Assembly: GCA_904063045.1 (NCBI GenBank)
Contig: CAJFCJ010000070.1
Span: forward strand, 133,502 to 197,501
Source of the DNA: Dimorphilus gyrociliatus
Lineage: Eukaryota > Annelida > Polychaeta > Dinophilidae
DNA: 64,000 nt
Reading direction: 5' to 3'
Below, piece after piece: positions 1 to 11,314 of this stretch. Below the pieces are notes generated by a model that saw nothing but the letters and a program-made list of their open reading frames with translations, was not told the DNA's origin and searched no databases. A program made the translations under genes and the position numbers. Positions within the stretch are counted from its first letter, which is position 1. Each line of letters begins with the position of its first letter.

Positions 1-246
1 AAAGAACACTCAACTCCTTCCCTATTCCGGTAATATTTGATAATTATCATTCGTTAGACACTCCGACAGCGACCACTTGCTATGAAATTAGTTGCTTATT
101 AAAGAAGTTCACTTGATTTTGATTTTCAGTAAGAATACAGACAGTGAAACCATGGCCTATCGATCCGTTTGTCATTATTTAAGAGCTTCAAGGAAGAGGT
201 GTCAGAGAAGTTACCACAGAGATAAGTGTTCATGGTGACGTTGCTA

Positions 247-280
<34 letters not shown>

Positions 281-298
281 CGAAGAATTTTGTCTTAG

Positions 299-406
299 TA
301 CGCTTCCAGTAGAATAGCCAGTATTGTTCTTGATTGTGGTGACAGTGTTACCCATACTGTCCCAAACTATGAAGATTACGCTCTGCCCCAAGCCATTCTT
401 CGTAAA
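299..406 (+). pseudogene. Actin gene fragment (relic)
   Basis: One frame encodes a stretch matching the conserved actin segment around the phosphate-binding loop: an IVLD.GD.VTHTVP.YE.YALP.AILR pattern is readable. Actin is about 375 residues long; only about 36 residues are recognisable here and the frame ends in TAA at 407-409. The bases before 299 look like a frame-shifted continuation. The piece is less AT-rich than its surroundings, as expected of a gene-derived fragment. Non-functional relic; the family call is firm, its origin (processed copy or broken gene) is not known. Confidence 0.75.
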
Positions 407-409
407 TAA

Positions 410-2429
410 ATTAATTTCGGTTGAAATTTTTGTATTCTATAGAAAAAGATGGAAAATGATAAAAAAATTAACATTGGACTTAATCAAGATTATTCTAGAT
501 TGAGAATAATTATTTTGAAGAGAATATATAGGGCACTAAAAGCATTATCTATCCTTCTGTTCCTTTCTTTCCGTTGCTTATTTTTATGTTTTAGCTATGT
601 CTTACTTTATCATTTACAAATTCATCAACGAATCTTTAAAATGAGAAAGGTGTGAATGGCAGCGATACTAAGAGAACAACTATATTATCTGTAAGTCCTG
701 AAGGCAATTGCTTTTTTCCATTTGGCGTTTCCTGCTGTCAGCTACAACGTCCAGTTTTCTTCTAGTTTTCTAAGGAATGAATGCTTTAATAATGAATGCT
801 TTAATAATGATTCTTAAATAAGTAAAGCAACTTTACCTTCTCTTGATAATTTGGAGCTGAAGGAATAGATGGAAATGTACAGACAATAACTCAGACGCAT
901 CTTTTTCTTTGTAATGAAATCATCTTTAAATACAGTTCTTTTTCCAGATTTCTTTCATTCAGATGGAGGTCGACTAACACACTGTCGTTTGGCGTCTCCC
1001 TAACAACTCAATCTCAAATTAACTTAATTATTTCTCAAAAAATTGCCAATCGATTATAGATAATGAAAATGACCCTTAAGCCTATAGCTATGGCATGTTA
1101 CAGGTTAATTATTTATCTATCGCAATTATAATCTATCTATGACAAATCAATCCAGGTAACCATCTAAACAGACAGACATCCGACCACCCTTATACTCTTC
1201 CTTCAGCATGTTTCTCTAGGTTACATTCATTTGAAGTCTTTTTCTTTCTCCTCCCTAAAGAGGGGATTCTCTATTTCCAAACTACAAATGGAGTTTACTT
1301 TCTGGTAGGAAACTTTGTTGGGGACCATTTCAATCTTCTGATCTAGCTTTGACAAAGGCCAAACCTGTGTAAAGTTCTCCCAACTAAAACACTCGTCTGT
1401 TATTTTAGAAGAAAAATGTCTGGTTCATCTCGCCTATTTCCTCTTCCTTTACTCTAAAATGGTGTCGCAAATATGCTAAACATCTAGCAAAAGTAGGATT
1501 TGATCCTTTGATTAAGAAGGATTGAAGAGGATAGAAGCCAAATTTCTTTTTTTATTAACTAGGAAATTCAGCGAAATTGAATGCGGCGAATTTCCATTCT
1601 GTTCTAAAAAGTCACACAAACACCTTACTGTTGTAAAGGTGAAATGCTCTGTACATTCTTATTTATAAACGAAAAGTCTATTCCTAAAAAGGATCAACTA
1701 TGCCCAACCGCTTTTCAATTCTACAGCAGGTGGTAACAGCACACTGAAATTGAATTACCCCGGTTAGTCATTCGGGGATTGTAGTGAGTTTAACTCAAGT
1801 TAAACAATTTCTCCTCTTCTCATTCTCTTTTTTGAAGACTGAGGTTATACTTTCTTTCGTCGAATAATCAATCACAGCCATTTCCCTTATATAGTGGAGG
1901 TTAGGGACACTTCGAGAATCTTCTCTGATCTCAGCTAATCAATACTGAATGCAGTAATAGCGTTTTATATGCTTATAATCAATAACATATTGCTTAGTAG
2001 ACATGGAGGTAAACATCTTCAACAGTAGTTAAGCAAAATTCCTATCATGTTGATAACATCAGATTGATTGTTTTCATTATCAACAATTGGCAATATTAAT
2101 TCCTTTTGAAATTTATTTATTTAATCTGGTTTAGGGAGAGAAGAAAAAATATATAAAAGAACATCTAATTAGTATTCACAGGGAAAAAAATTAACTTTAA
2201 CTCTCATGGAGCTCACCAGAAAACCAAACAGATTCCCAATGGTCAAGGAACTAAATGATTCAATTTCCGGGTTAGGTAAAATCTGTGTTACTATAAAAAC
2301 GATTACCCCATACGAAAAGTTTGATAGTACTTCCTGGAAGCTAATATTGAAGATTCTGAGAAATGATAATGAAGAGCTTCTTGACTCTAGTAAGCACCTT
2401 GAATTTCTTCTACAAATCTTTAAGAAAAG
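410..2429. other. No supported gene
   Basis: About 2 kb of AT-rich sequence with only short open frames (the longest, 449-655, is hydrophobic and of low complexity). I see no domain, RNA gene or repeat that I can defend. Confidence 0.5.
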
Positions 2430-2516
2430 AGGGACATTTCCCTTCTTGCTTTTGCAGATGATATGGTTATTATTGGATCAAAACTCGAAGAAATTCCAGC
2501 TAACCTCGACACATAG
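2430..2516 (+). pseudogene. LINE-type reverse transcriptase fragment
   Basis: A short frame reads SLLAFADDMVIIGS followed by KLEEIPANLD, the catalytic FADD motif region of non-LTR retrotransposon reverse transcriptases. Only about 28 residues are recognisable. It ends at the edge of a fold-back element remnant starting near 2528. The open frame at 2206-2571 on the same strand overlaps it in another frame and is probably not a gene. Confidence 0.55.
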
Positions 2517-2527
2517 TGCTGCAAAGA

Positions 2528-2624
2528 GGGATCAACAGAAGTCACCCAGGACAGACGACGCTGAGAAATAGGCATAAGTCGCCCAGAACTGTGATTGAAG
2601 TTGCCCACAGACAGAACTTGCAAT
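2528..2624. mobile_element. End of a fold-back element, GTCGCCCAG motif family (remnant)
   Basis: Starts GGGATCAACAGAAGTCACCC and continues with diverged copies of the AAGTCGCCCAG motif, matching the left end of the element at 9483-10495 almost base for base (including the stretch AGAACTGTGATTGAAG). Only one arm is visible; the other arm and a target-site duplication were not found. It abuts a MULE transposase fragment at 2625. Confidence 0.6.
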
Positions 2625-2732
2625 TAAGAATTCCTCCACATCCTTATTAGTTCTAATTGCATGTTGATATACTGACCATTGTTTTAGTGACCAAGTATCA
2701 TTCATAATCTGAGACCTGAACAAATCTGTCAT
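2625..2732 (-). pseudogene. MULE transposase C-terminal fragment
   Basis: On the minus strand the frame includes WSVYQHAIRTNKDVE, which aligns with the WSVFDQSIRTNNDLEG segment of the large MULE at 36.5-39.8 kb, the region carrying the catalytic glutamate of the DDE triad. The similarity stops exactly where the fold-back remnant (2528-2624) begins, so that element probably inserted here or the two were joined by deletion. Confidence 0.65.
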
Positions 2733-3293
2733 TCTATATCTTTGTACTGAAATGCTCCCGTTTCTATTCTTACGCCCTCAACATATTAATATTTAGAATA
2801 TCATCAAGGATAATGTTCGGCTACCAGAAGACGTAACAAACACGCCACCACAGCTATATTTATGTGTCGAATATGTAAGCAATTTGTTGCTGGCTTATTA
2901 CTACTTTCCAGTCCACGGCTTTGAGCATCTACAAACTTTGCCTGGACCTTTTGACTTCCGGGGGGGATTGTAGATCCATTTCGGATATTATTTGTAATAT
3001 TCGTTATTGTTTTATGCAGTTCTTTTACGGGTGAATTGAAGTCAAAGGAATGGTTAAAAACGATATGTCCGACCTCTTGCTGGATTTGTCTTGGCAATTT
3101 GAAAGAGCAATAAATGAAGAGCAGGAATAGTTGTAAATAATAATAATTTATAATAATTTAATTGATGATACTAGAAGGGGCGTTGACATTTTATTCAATA
3201 GTTCTAACAATTCACTTCGCTGTTGATGCCATCTTCCTCTTCTTTCCCGTCCTAGTCGCTGCGATCCTGTTTGCGGCGTTAATAAGGGTGAGT

Positions 3294-3643
3294 TCAAATG
3301 ATTATGAACGACACTTGAAACTTAGCCAGCTTAGAATTTTTACTATTCATAAAAGGAGAAATGACCATACTAAATTGATACTCTTTGTCACTTTGTTTAT
3401 AAAATTCTTGAGTAATGTTCTTCCCCCAGCGCTTCTTAAAGTGCATACGTGGTTTATCTTGGTAACCAAGTTCTAGAGTATGGAAGTAATTAAGGAACCC
3501 TTCCAATAGATTGTCCAGGATAGCTTTGTGTTCGATCATTATTACCAAATTACCAAATAACAAATAAGTGGGATTCATGGACAATGCAATTGGAATTAGT
3601 GTATATTGTTGCGCCATGAATACATATGGCTTTTTATCAACAA
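3294..3643 (-). pseudogene. Cyclic-nucleotide phosphodiesterase-like fragment
   Basis: The minus-strand frame ends with a segment resembling the C-terminal part of the class I PDE catalytic domain: KRWGKNITQEFYKQSDKE, then ISPFMNSKN and KFQVSFI, comparable to the family pattern W...EEF..QGD.E...ISP.C....KSQ.GFI. The metal-binding HD motifs lie upstream in normal PDEs and are not visible. The frame stops just after the match. A MITE (3653-3859) is inserted at its upstream side. Probably a dead fragment; a diverged exon of a larger gene is less likely. Confidence 0.5.
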
Positions 3644-3652
3644 TTGTTTTAG

Positions 3653-3859
3653 GGATGTGGTAGAAAACGGTCATAAATCTATGGTTTTACCCTAACCCTA
3701 ACCCAGCCCTTGTTTTTGTCTAACCTTTTTGAATACCCCTAACCCTTAGATGGGACCCTCCTAAGAACATATCAACAGTTATCTTATTCCTCCTAACCAT
3801 TTCCCAGGCTGAAATCTAACTTTCAAATATTTCATTTATGGCCGTTTTCGACCGGTCCC
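3653..3859. mobile_element. MULE-type MITE with telomere-like interior
   Basis: 207-bp element with inverted ends (GGATGTGGTAGAAAACGG on the left; right end, reverse-complemented, GGGACCGGTCGAAAACGGCC) and a perfect 9-bp target-site duplication TTGTTTTAG at 3644-3652 and 3860-3868. The interior carries CCCTAACCCTAACCC and the block CTAACCTTTTTGAATACCCC that recurs in the other MITEs here. No coding capacity. Confidence 0.85.
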
Positions 3860-3989
3860 TTGTTTTAGTCGTATTGTCTAAAATATTTATGATAAAACTT
3901 TTGTAAAATAATTAAAAGGTAAAATATTTATTATAGAAAGTAAATAATGTTTTTAATTGGAAGTCTTAGATTTAACTTTTTATTTGAAA

Positions 3990-4110
3990 TAAACCATTTA
4001 AATTAAACACTTTGTTTAAAGGTTCGGGTAGAACCAATACTGCTGTAACTTGTGAACAAGTAAATTTGCCAAGCAAGAGAAATACATTATTAAATTTTAT
4101 TTCTGAAACA
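3990..4110 (+). repeat. LTR family 2, 3' end fragment
   Basis: Contains AATAAACCATTTAAATTAAA and GGTTCGGGTAGAACCAATAC, matching the right-hand part of the LTRs at 23391-24025 and 26531-27032 through their CA terminus. The 5' part is missing. Confidence 0.65.
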
Positions 4111-4204
4111 TCAATTGTTTTTGACCATTCTATATCCAGGTTTTTTGATTCTCCCTAAAAAAGAGGCTTCCATGTTAGTTCCCGTTTTCAAAGCAGCATT
4201 CCAA

Positions 4205-4480
4205 TATTCTTCTCTCTTTTCATAGCTTGTCAGTTCAGTTCTCTAACCGTTAACTAGTTGTTTAAACTTGCTTGTTTAGAACTAGAAAATCATTTACTCA
4301 GCATTTTGCTAATTAATTTCTACCGAAATTACATTGATTAAGACTATTTGTGGACGAACTTGGAAAGTTCTATTTGTGTGAGTACTTTGATAAGTTGATA
4401 AATAATTGGAAAGGACGAATACTGTTCTGAAGAAACAGAAATTCCTACAATTACTATACAACAAAGATATTGTTCACAAA
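4205..4480 (-). repeat. LTR family 1 fragment
   Basis: The reverse complement matches the repeat next to the gag gene (29599-29850): TAGTAATTGTAGGAATTTCT, AATAGTCTTAATCAATGTAA and GAGAACTGAACTGAC blocks occur in the same order. Old, diverged copy without coding sequence. Confidence 0.7.
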
Positions 4481-5190
4481 AATTTCAAGATTTATTTGTC
4501 TATTCATTCTGCTTGAATTTAATAACACTAGTTTTTTCTGCTCATGTTTTCTTTATATTGGAAATACTTAAAGAAAGAATTTTTTTTAACTCTACCAAAA
4601 TATTAAAGGTTACATGGCAACAGAAAATTATACCTTTCTTAGTCAATGCAGAAATCTGTCTTATTGTTTTTACTATCACTTTTTGTGGATTTTTTGTTTT
4701 TCTCTTTGCATTAATTTATAAAATGGGTTACAAAGAAATATTGGACTTTTAGCAATGAATTTGTCAACATTCTTTTAAACCTCTGGCAACAAATACCGGT
4801 TTATTACTCACGGAAAATTTTCATATTATTGAATATATGATAAATGTTGATAAAAATATTTGCTTAGCAACCAGATTTCACAAATTGTAAGTTTTTTTGA
4901 GTGGAAAAAGTGAATTATTTAACTGATAGAACTTCCTTAATTATCTTTTGTTTATTTAGAATGAAGATTATGACATTTATACAACCGAATTTATAGAAAG
5001 GACTCTTTAAAAAATTTTTTTTTACTTTACAGTAATTTTTATATATTTCAAATTTTCACTAAAACGGAGGAAAAGAGTTCTGTCTTGATCCCTTTTCATT
5101 CAAAAAAGTTAGATAATACTCAATTAAAAATTTTTTATGACATTTTCTGACTAGTGTTAGACAACTCTAGAACAAAAAAAAAATAGAGAA
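4481..5190. other. No supported gene
   Basis: AT-rich, with an open frame at 4513-4752 that is hydrophobic but unrecognisable. I see nothing else to report. Confidence 0.45.
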
Positions 5191-5194
5191 TATT

Positions 5195-5440
5195 TCATAA
5201 TGAGGAAGAAAAGACTTGAATCGAGGGAAAAAATCTTTGGATTAAATAAAAGATGGTTATCTAGAATATCCAAAGAACTAAATGCAGCTCGCAGTGTTAT
5301 ACAGTAAAACCTAAAGAAGAGGATCAAATGTCCTTGAATGGAAGACAAATCCGGGCCTGATCTCCCCAAGAGACAAGAGAAGTCTTATAATTATTCAAAA
5401 GAAAAACTCTGTCAAAATTGACACTTTGTCTTATGGTTGT
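5195..5440 (+). pseudogene. Tc1/mariner-like transposase N-terminal relic
   Basis: The plus strand encodes, with stops and shifts, a helix-turn-helix-like segment (MRKKRLESREKIFGLNKRW, then LSRISKELNAARSVIQ) and a following NPGLISPRDKRSLII resembling the GRP linker (GRPR.LT.RD.R.I) between the paired DNA-binding helices of Tc1 transposases. No catalytic part is recognisable downstream. Moderate confidence because only short motifs match. Confidence 0.45.
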
Positions 5441-5899
5441 GAGGGTGATAACGGGGTGAATATATGATGGCGTGAATGTTTGACTGTAAACGCCATCCAT
5501 GATTCGTGTTCCATGAACTACCATTCTCAGTCGCGAACCATAGTCGCGGATTGTGCGTTCAAGAATTCACCCCTTGAAATATGTATATGTTGTAAGTGGG
5601 TCAAGTTTGCTTAGTGACCTTTAGACAGGCGTTGAGCAGTGCCTGATAGTCATATATAAAGGCACGAACAAGAACCCTTATGAGCCTATAGCTCGAAGCG
5701 AAAAAACCAAAAATAGATTAAAGACGGATGGCTAACAAAGCATATCCATATATCTAGAACAAAAAAAGCGGACAGCAGCGACGTTTAATACAAACCGCTT
5801 TATTCAGCAAGACAAGCTTATAAACGACTTATAACAATATTGCTTAAAAGCGCAACAAATATCTAAATATTTGTTAAATAAGTTCTGCAGTTTTGGAAG

Positions 5900-6863
5900 T
5901 TTTAAGAGTATATTAAATTTATTTTCATAAAGATATAAAGAATTATTTAATTGTAATATTTTCAAATTTAAAAATCTTGAAAAGTACTTTTACTGATTGA
6001 AGATATTGAGCAGTATGCTATTTTTAAAATTTGAAGTTTATGTAAATGTTTACATTTTATTTTAGATAAAATTGATATTTTTGTTTTTGATGTCAAGATC
6101 AATACGAAGTGGAATTTTTTTAAAAGATATATCCTTTTAAAGTGTGTTCACTTATATCAAGAATTTTAAGAAGTTTAATCATACTTATTACTTTCAAATT
6201 GTGAAGATTATTTTCCTAAGATTTAAATGAATAGCATTGTTAATTGTGATTTTTTCAATTTGGCTGAAAATGCAACTTTCCATTTTTCTAGAACTCAACG
6301 ATCCAAAAAAAATTTTAAATTATCAAGCCGAATTATTTCTGTAGAATTAATGATTTCGCTTAAATCTTTCAAATTAAAGTTACTTTTCTACAATTGTCTA
6401 TCACATTCTATTGAACTATATATGGAATATGTACAATTGTTAGGACAATTTAATTCGTCACTTTCCTCTCTACAATTCACAAATTCTAAAAGTTTCAATC
6501 ATTTTTCTTTCATTTTTACATTTAAAATAATTAGAAAGAAAAAAATTGTCTAAATTTTCTTTTATAAAAGAAAAGAATTTAGTATAGATCTTATAACGAT
6601 TCTTTCCATCACAAATTTGAACAACTGATATGCAAAAAGAAATAAATTTGCACTTATATTCACCTTTCTCCACATTCAACATTTATACAATTTTCAAGAT
6701 CCAGAAAAGGAGAATGAATTCTATTCCTTAAATTTCCCATAGTATCATAAATTAGTTTACATTGTGCAGAATAAATATTTCTTAATAGTCCTTTTGGATT
6801 GTATGACTGATATTCATTTCTTTTTAAATATTTCCAAGATACTTTATTAAAAAATTTGAGCAC
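5900..6863 (-). pseudogene. LDLa-LRR receptor fragment (relic)
   Basis: The minus strand carries pieces of the receptor gene at 59.6-63.9 kb. Around 6780-6620 it reads QCKLIYDTMGNLRNRIHSPF and FCISVVQICDGKNRY, matching the linker and fifth LDLa domain of that gene. Around 6480-6400 REESDELNCPNNCTYSIY corresponds to the last LDLa and following Cys segment, and near 6370-6170 short LRR-like stretches follow (FNLKDLSEIINSTEI, LKILDIS). Several stops and frame changes separate them, and no 7TM part is seen. A degenerate paralogue. Confidence 0.7.
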
Positions 6864-7047
6864 CTTTTTATAGTGTAAAAATAAGTTTGTTTTTTAGTCA
6901 TAAAATGCTTGGAAAAGTCAGGAACTCTAATAAAACGATATAGACAACTAATTCCAACTTAAAATCTATTAACTAACATAAAAAAAATGGAAAAGATTCA
7001 GCCTATAATATTAGATTTACTTTTAAAAATTAAGAATATACTTTTAT

Positions 7048-7930
7048 CTAATAAATTTTTTGAAAATAATGAAAATTCTTTACCAAATTCATATTTTTTC
7101 TACCAAAATTGAAAACTGCCTTATGACGGGTAATTAACTCCTGCTTTTTTGCTAAGCAAGAAGATAGGACTTCATTTACTTTATCTTCATCCTCGGCATG
7201 TACTTCAATAATACAATGATAAAGTTTCCTTTCCTTAGTTCTCATTAACAGTTGTTAAGAATCTTTTAAATCATTCTAGAGTATTCTAGAAAATATTTCA
7301 TTAGTAAATTGCTCAAATGCTTCATTATGTGGGAATCTTCAAACAAGTTTACTTCTATAATTCGACATCTACTCCACTTTTCTTATTCCACATAATATCA
7401 TAAAGAAATCTATTAATAGTTAAGTTTCTTCAATTGGAAAGTCTGATAGCTATTTTATTATCTTACCTTTTATTTCTTTTATTCAATCGAATAAATTGCT
7501 GACTGTTTATTTTGATATCCAATATTAGGCCTCTAACAAATTCTATATCTTTATTAGAAATATCAAACTGTTTTCTGCATTCTTCTTTTAAATTATTCTC
7601 ATCAATAATTGGATTAAATACTTCAACAGAATTTTTCCTTTCATTTAAATTGAAATCATTTTGAAATCTCTCTTTAAAATCAGCAAGTAAAGGAGCATTT
7701 GCCAAATTTCTACAAAGAGCTACAAGAGAAATTAGAAAGATGTCCCTTTCTTCTATTGAAACGGCTAATTCTGAACTGATATTTCGCTTAAGAGATCGAA
7801 GTAGTTCATTTGCCAAATAGCATGTTCCCAAACTATGTTCAAACTATTTTGAGTAGCAGTTGGATAAACCAAAAAACATGGGCCAAGTTGTTTGATATAC
7901 CGTAAACGTTGAAATTGAGGTGTGTCAATG
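7048..7930 (-). pseudogene. SAMHD1: SAMHD1-like dNTPase pseudogene
   Basis: Minus-strand blocks follow the order of SAMHD1. [16 protein letters not shown] near 7925-7880 is the start of the HD domain. After a frame change comes a helix with IEERDIFLISLVALCRNL at 7770-7710, where the family has a CHDLGHGPFSH metal-binding segment; the His-Asp pair is replaced by Arg-Asn. FLYDIMWNKKSGVDV near 7420-7370 matches FLYEIVSNKRNGIDVD, and NEAFEQFTNEIFSRIL with ERKLYHCIIEV (7330-7200) matches the C-lobe. Stops and at least one frameshift break the frame. SAMHD1 normally hydrolyses dNTPs and limits reverse transcription; this copy cannot. Similarity runs across presumed exon borders, so retro-copy and gene decay both remain possible. 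Confidence 0.85.
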
Positions 7931-9249
7931 ACTTTAATAAGTAGAAGATGAAATATGCAATTTATAATTATGGATGTATTGATAGATATATTTCGTATAA
8001 TCAGAATGATTCATGCGCTTTGTTCTTTTAGAGATAGTTACTTAACTACTTTTAATAATTTTTTTTAAACATTACATCTTATAGTCTACTCTCAAAAATT
8101 ATTAATTTGATTTTTCAATAATAGCTCCCTCCATTATCTAAAGTAGATTTATAAAAATCATGAGACAATTGTTATAACTGTAGCTAATTACTTGAAAAAA
8201 TGGTCTTTAAGATATACCTAAAATATATTTAATCAAATCCATTCAGACATATAATACCCCAATTTTAAAAATGATCACGCAACCATCAAAATGCAGAAAA
8301 AGAGGTATATTAAAGTAGGACATTTCTACTAATAAACGTAATTAATGATTGACAATTGACAGTGAGAGTTCCTTTTTTTTGTTTTTAAAGCATATTTAAT
8401 CAATTTACAGATGATTTTCTTCTTTCAATTCATTGTTTGTTAAGTTAATGATGAATAAATAAAAAATGAATATAGATGAATAAATATCATTTTTGTATTT
8501 TTGTTTGTTTATCTCTGGAGAGATGTCAATACTGACTGTTTTTAAAAAAATACCCACTAATCAATGGAAGATCCAAAAAATGTGATCAATAAAGCACTCA
8601 TTTTCATTACCCACTGACCTAATCTTTTTTGCAATGACTGGTAAATTCTTATCTTTATCCGCTGGGACTTAAACTACTTGTTATTTTTTAAAAGTTTGTC
8701 AAAAATTTTTGATTTTGTTTCTTTTTAGCTATTCTTCTCCTGACTGCAGAAGATGATATTGCGAGGAATAAATGGCATTTCAGAGTTCAACCATTTATCT
8801 CAATTCCTAGTTTGGCTACTGATAGTAATGTTGAAATTGACAATGTTTTTTGATAAATGAGATCAAAGTTCACGAAAATTTTTTTTTCTAAACGACTTTA
8901 TTTTGTATTTCCAGCTTTTGAAGTATTTAAAAACCGATCAAAAGTTAACAAAATAAATCCCTTGTTTGGGAAAACTGGTTGATATTAAACTCTGTATTAC
9001 CAGGCGTAATTCCTGACAAAGAAAGTAGTTACTTACTTCCTGTTTACAAGATTTGAGAGTGGAAAAGTAAAATTTAAAAAGTTTCCTACAATATTGGTGA
9101 GTCGATTAAAGACAAAATATTGCGAATAAAGGTTTAATGTTAGATATTAATACAAAATTATGATTCATATCAAATATAGGGTGTAAAATATGTTTTTTCT
9201 GACAGGAGAATAGGCCTATAACATCAAATGATCCTTTTTTGAAATAAAT
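7931..9249. other. No supported gene
   Basis: AT-rich. A short plus-strand frame near 8720-8848 could be a decayed N-terminal part of the MULE at 9250, but I cannot align it with confidence. Confidence 0.4.
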
Positions 9250-9482
9250 ATTGAATTTCTTCCTGACAATTTCCTGCAAAGAGATGCTTCATTTGGAAAT
9301 CAGAGAATAATCAAATTTGTAATCTATTGTCCCAAAACAAAGTTTGGTATTTGGATGGTATGTTTATGGTTGTCAAAGAACCATTTTTTCAACTTTTCTC
9401 CAATCCTTCCTTTATAAAGAAAGATGAAGAAACAAAGTAGATTCCTTTGACATTTATGTCCATGACATCAAAGAAGAAGAAA

Positions 9483-10495
9483 GGGATCAACAGAAGTCGC
9501 CCACTACCCATGGCAGAAGTCGCCCAGAACTGTGATTGAAGTCGCCCAGGACAAAGCAGAACTCGCCCTGTGCACTTATTAAAATTGTATAAATAGACGA
9601 AGTTGAATAGAGACTATTTTTTCTTGTTCATTTCAAATAGAGAGTAATTTCTGAATAAAGTTCAGAACATTTTTGCAAAACTTCTGATGAAGTCATCTGA
9701 AATGATATGTATGAGTTTCTAGTTCTATATAAGCGAATTTAAACAACCAGCTAATGGTTACAGAACTGAACTGAACTGTCAAACTGGAGAAATGTATTTC
9801 CTTTGATACATTTACCAAAGCTTGGGTTACCTTGGTCAAAGGATTGCAAACTTGAAATGTAACAGTCTCACAATGCATATATAACAAAAACATGAAAAAC
9901 TATTGCATCACTTATGGCTAAGATGTGGCACTGCAAAAACAAACCTGCCTCTTCTGCATCTGTTTTTGAATAAGATGTAACAAGTTTGACATGCATTTTT
10001 TCTATATTGTTTGTTCATTTGTTAATTCCATAATGACACCATCTTTTATGGTCAAAGAATCTATTTCCCACGAAATAAAGGTCTTTTTAAAGTTATAGAA
10101 TCTAATTCTACTAAATAGAAGTCTTTCTCAAGCTCGATAATTATAATTCCTATGAAATTACCTTTTTTGTAAACTTCCACAAATATAATTCCTACGACAT
10201 AAAAGTCATTCTATAGTTGCACCATTATAATTGCTATGAAATAAAAGCCTTTCTAAAGTTCTATGATATCTGAAGTCTATTACATTATTATTTCTAAGTG
10301 CACATCATTTCTTGTTTTATCCCTGAAAAACTTAAATAAATCAACAAAAGACTTTAAATATTTAAAACAACAAGAAAAAAGATATTTTCCCACTTACTGG
10401 GGCGACTTCTGTCATTCATCTGGGCGACTTCTGCCTTAGTTCTGGGCGACTTCTGCCATGGGCGACTTCTGTCCTGGACGACTTCTATCGTATTC
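9483..10495. mobile_element. Fold-back MULE-like element, GTCGCCCAG motif family
   Basis: 1,013-bp element whose two ends are arrays of the motif ACAGAAGTCGCCCAG in opposite orientation (about four copies at each end). Left terminus GGGATCAACAGAAGTCG; right terminus, reverse-complemented, GAATACGATAGAAGTCG. A perfect 9-bp target-site duplication, AAGAAGAAA, lies at 9474-9482 and 10496-10504. The interior (about 9700-10304) is a truncated copy of LTR family 1. No transposase is encoded, so it depends on an enzyme supplied in trans. Its host site is a MULE transposase relic. Confidence 0.88.
9700..10304 (-). repeat. LTR family 1 copy inside the fold-back element
   Basis: Matches 29805-30364 over its length: GAGTTTCTAGTTCT, GAACTGAACTG, CAAAGCTTGGGTT, AACAAAAACATGAAAAACT and the terminal AAGTGCACA all recur in the same order. 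Lacks the 3' fifth of the LTR (in retroelement orientation). Confidence 0.8.
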
Positions 10496-10954
10496 AAGAA
10501 GAAAGCATATATACAAGTATTAAGGGTAACTTAACAAATATTTCATCTGCCCTCATATTCTTGAGGAAATTCCAACACTTACAAGTTAATAAAGTTTCTC
10601 ATTTTGCACCAACTATATTATTTTATTATTTGCTTCTATTTCCTTTAAAATTAAAACGGTTGCTTTGCAAAAAGGGGACGAGTTTTCCAGTTCCCCAAAA
10701 TTAATAGTACTGCATGTGTTCATTAATAAAGAATACGTGAGTAGGCGGATCAAAAACATTCAAATGTAACATTCAAACAGTAGAATAGTACATATTTTCC
10801 TGCCACGATCAGTACAATTCTAAAACACACTAGAATTGTTTATTTTCCTAAATTTCATGGTCATTATTGATATCACTCAATTTCATTAAGTCCAAAAAAA
10901 GTGGAATGAAATTTTCAATTGTTTAAAGACATTCCAGAACAAGGTATCATGTGG

Positions 10955-11239
10955 ATTGATATAATTTCTGTACTTTGTTACATTGTAATTGTAGGAATTT
11001 CTGCTTCTTCAGAACAGTATTTATCCTTTCCAACCATTTACCAACTCACCAAAGTACTCACACAAATAGAATCTTTTGAAGTTCCTACACAAATAGTCTT
11101 AATCTATGTAAGTTTGGTAGAAATCAATCAACAAAACACCAATATTACGTGCAAAGACTATATATTGAGTAAATGAGTTTCTAGTTGTAAACTAGCAAGT
11201 TTAAACAAGAAGCTGACGGTTAGAGAACTGAACTGACAA
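10955..11239 (-). repeat. LTR family 1 fragment
   Basis: Begins TGTACTTTGTTACATTGTAA and runs through AGGAATTTCTGCTTCTTCAG, matching the TG-terminus of the LTR at 29599. It ends at the run of Ns, so the copy may be collapsed or unfinished in the assembly. Confidence 0.75.
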
Positions 11240-11249
11240 NNNNNNNNNN
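11240..11249. other. Assembly gap (10 N)
   Basis: Ten undetermined bases inside an LTR-like repeat just upstream of a spliced gene. The gap length is nominal; upstream exons of the gene at 11.3 kb may be missing here. Confidence 0.98.
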
Positions 11250-11314
11250 CAGAACACAATGATTCGACTATATTTAAATATTTAAAAAAATAGTAAATTG
11301 TTTAAATTACATAG

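Larger units (their letters stand above)
9250..10560 (+). pseudogene. MULE transposase relic, split by a nested element
   Basis: Before the insertion the plus strand encodes NIEFLPDNFLQRDASFGNQR and, in a shifted frame, KVWYLDGMFMVVKEPFFQLF, equivalent to the FIPPEFLKKDI and IWYLDGTFKIANEPF segments of the MULE at 36.5-39.8 kb; the aspartate of YLDG is the first catalytic Asp of the DDE fold. The frame reaches FMSMTSKKKK and is cut by the element at 9483-10495, then resumes with KKKAYIQVL, matching KKKRAYKLLF. Internal shifts show it was decaying. Confidence 0.75.

Noticed and set aside
449-655. 68-codon open frame after the actin relic
   Set aside because: Low complexity and hydrophobic, no start context, no similarity; expected by chance.
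2804-3097. 97-codon minus-strand frame next to the PDE-like fragment
   Set aside because: Considered as a PDE C-terminus, but none of the expected motifs are present; no other family fits.
5560-5760. Possible small RNA gene in a GC-richer patch
   Set aside because: No tRNA-like arms, 5S or snRNA motifs could be fitted.
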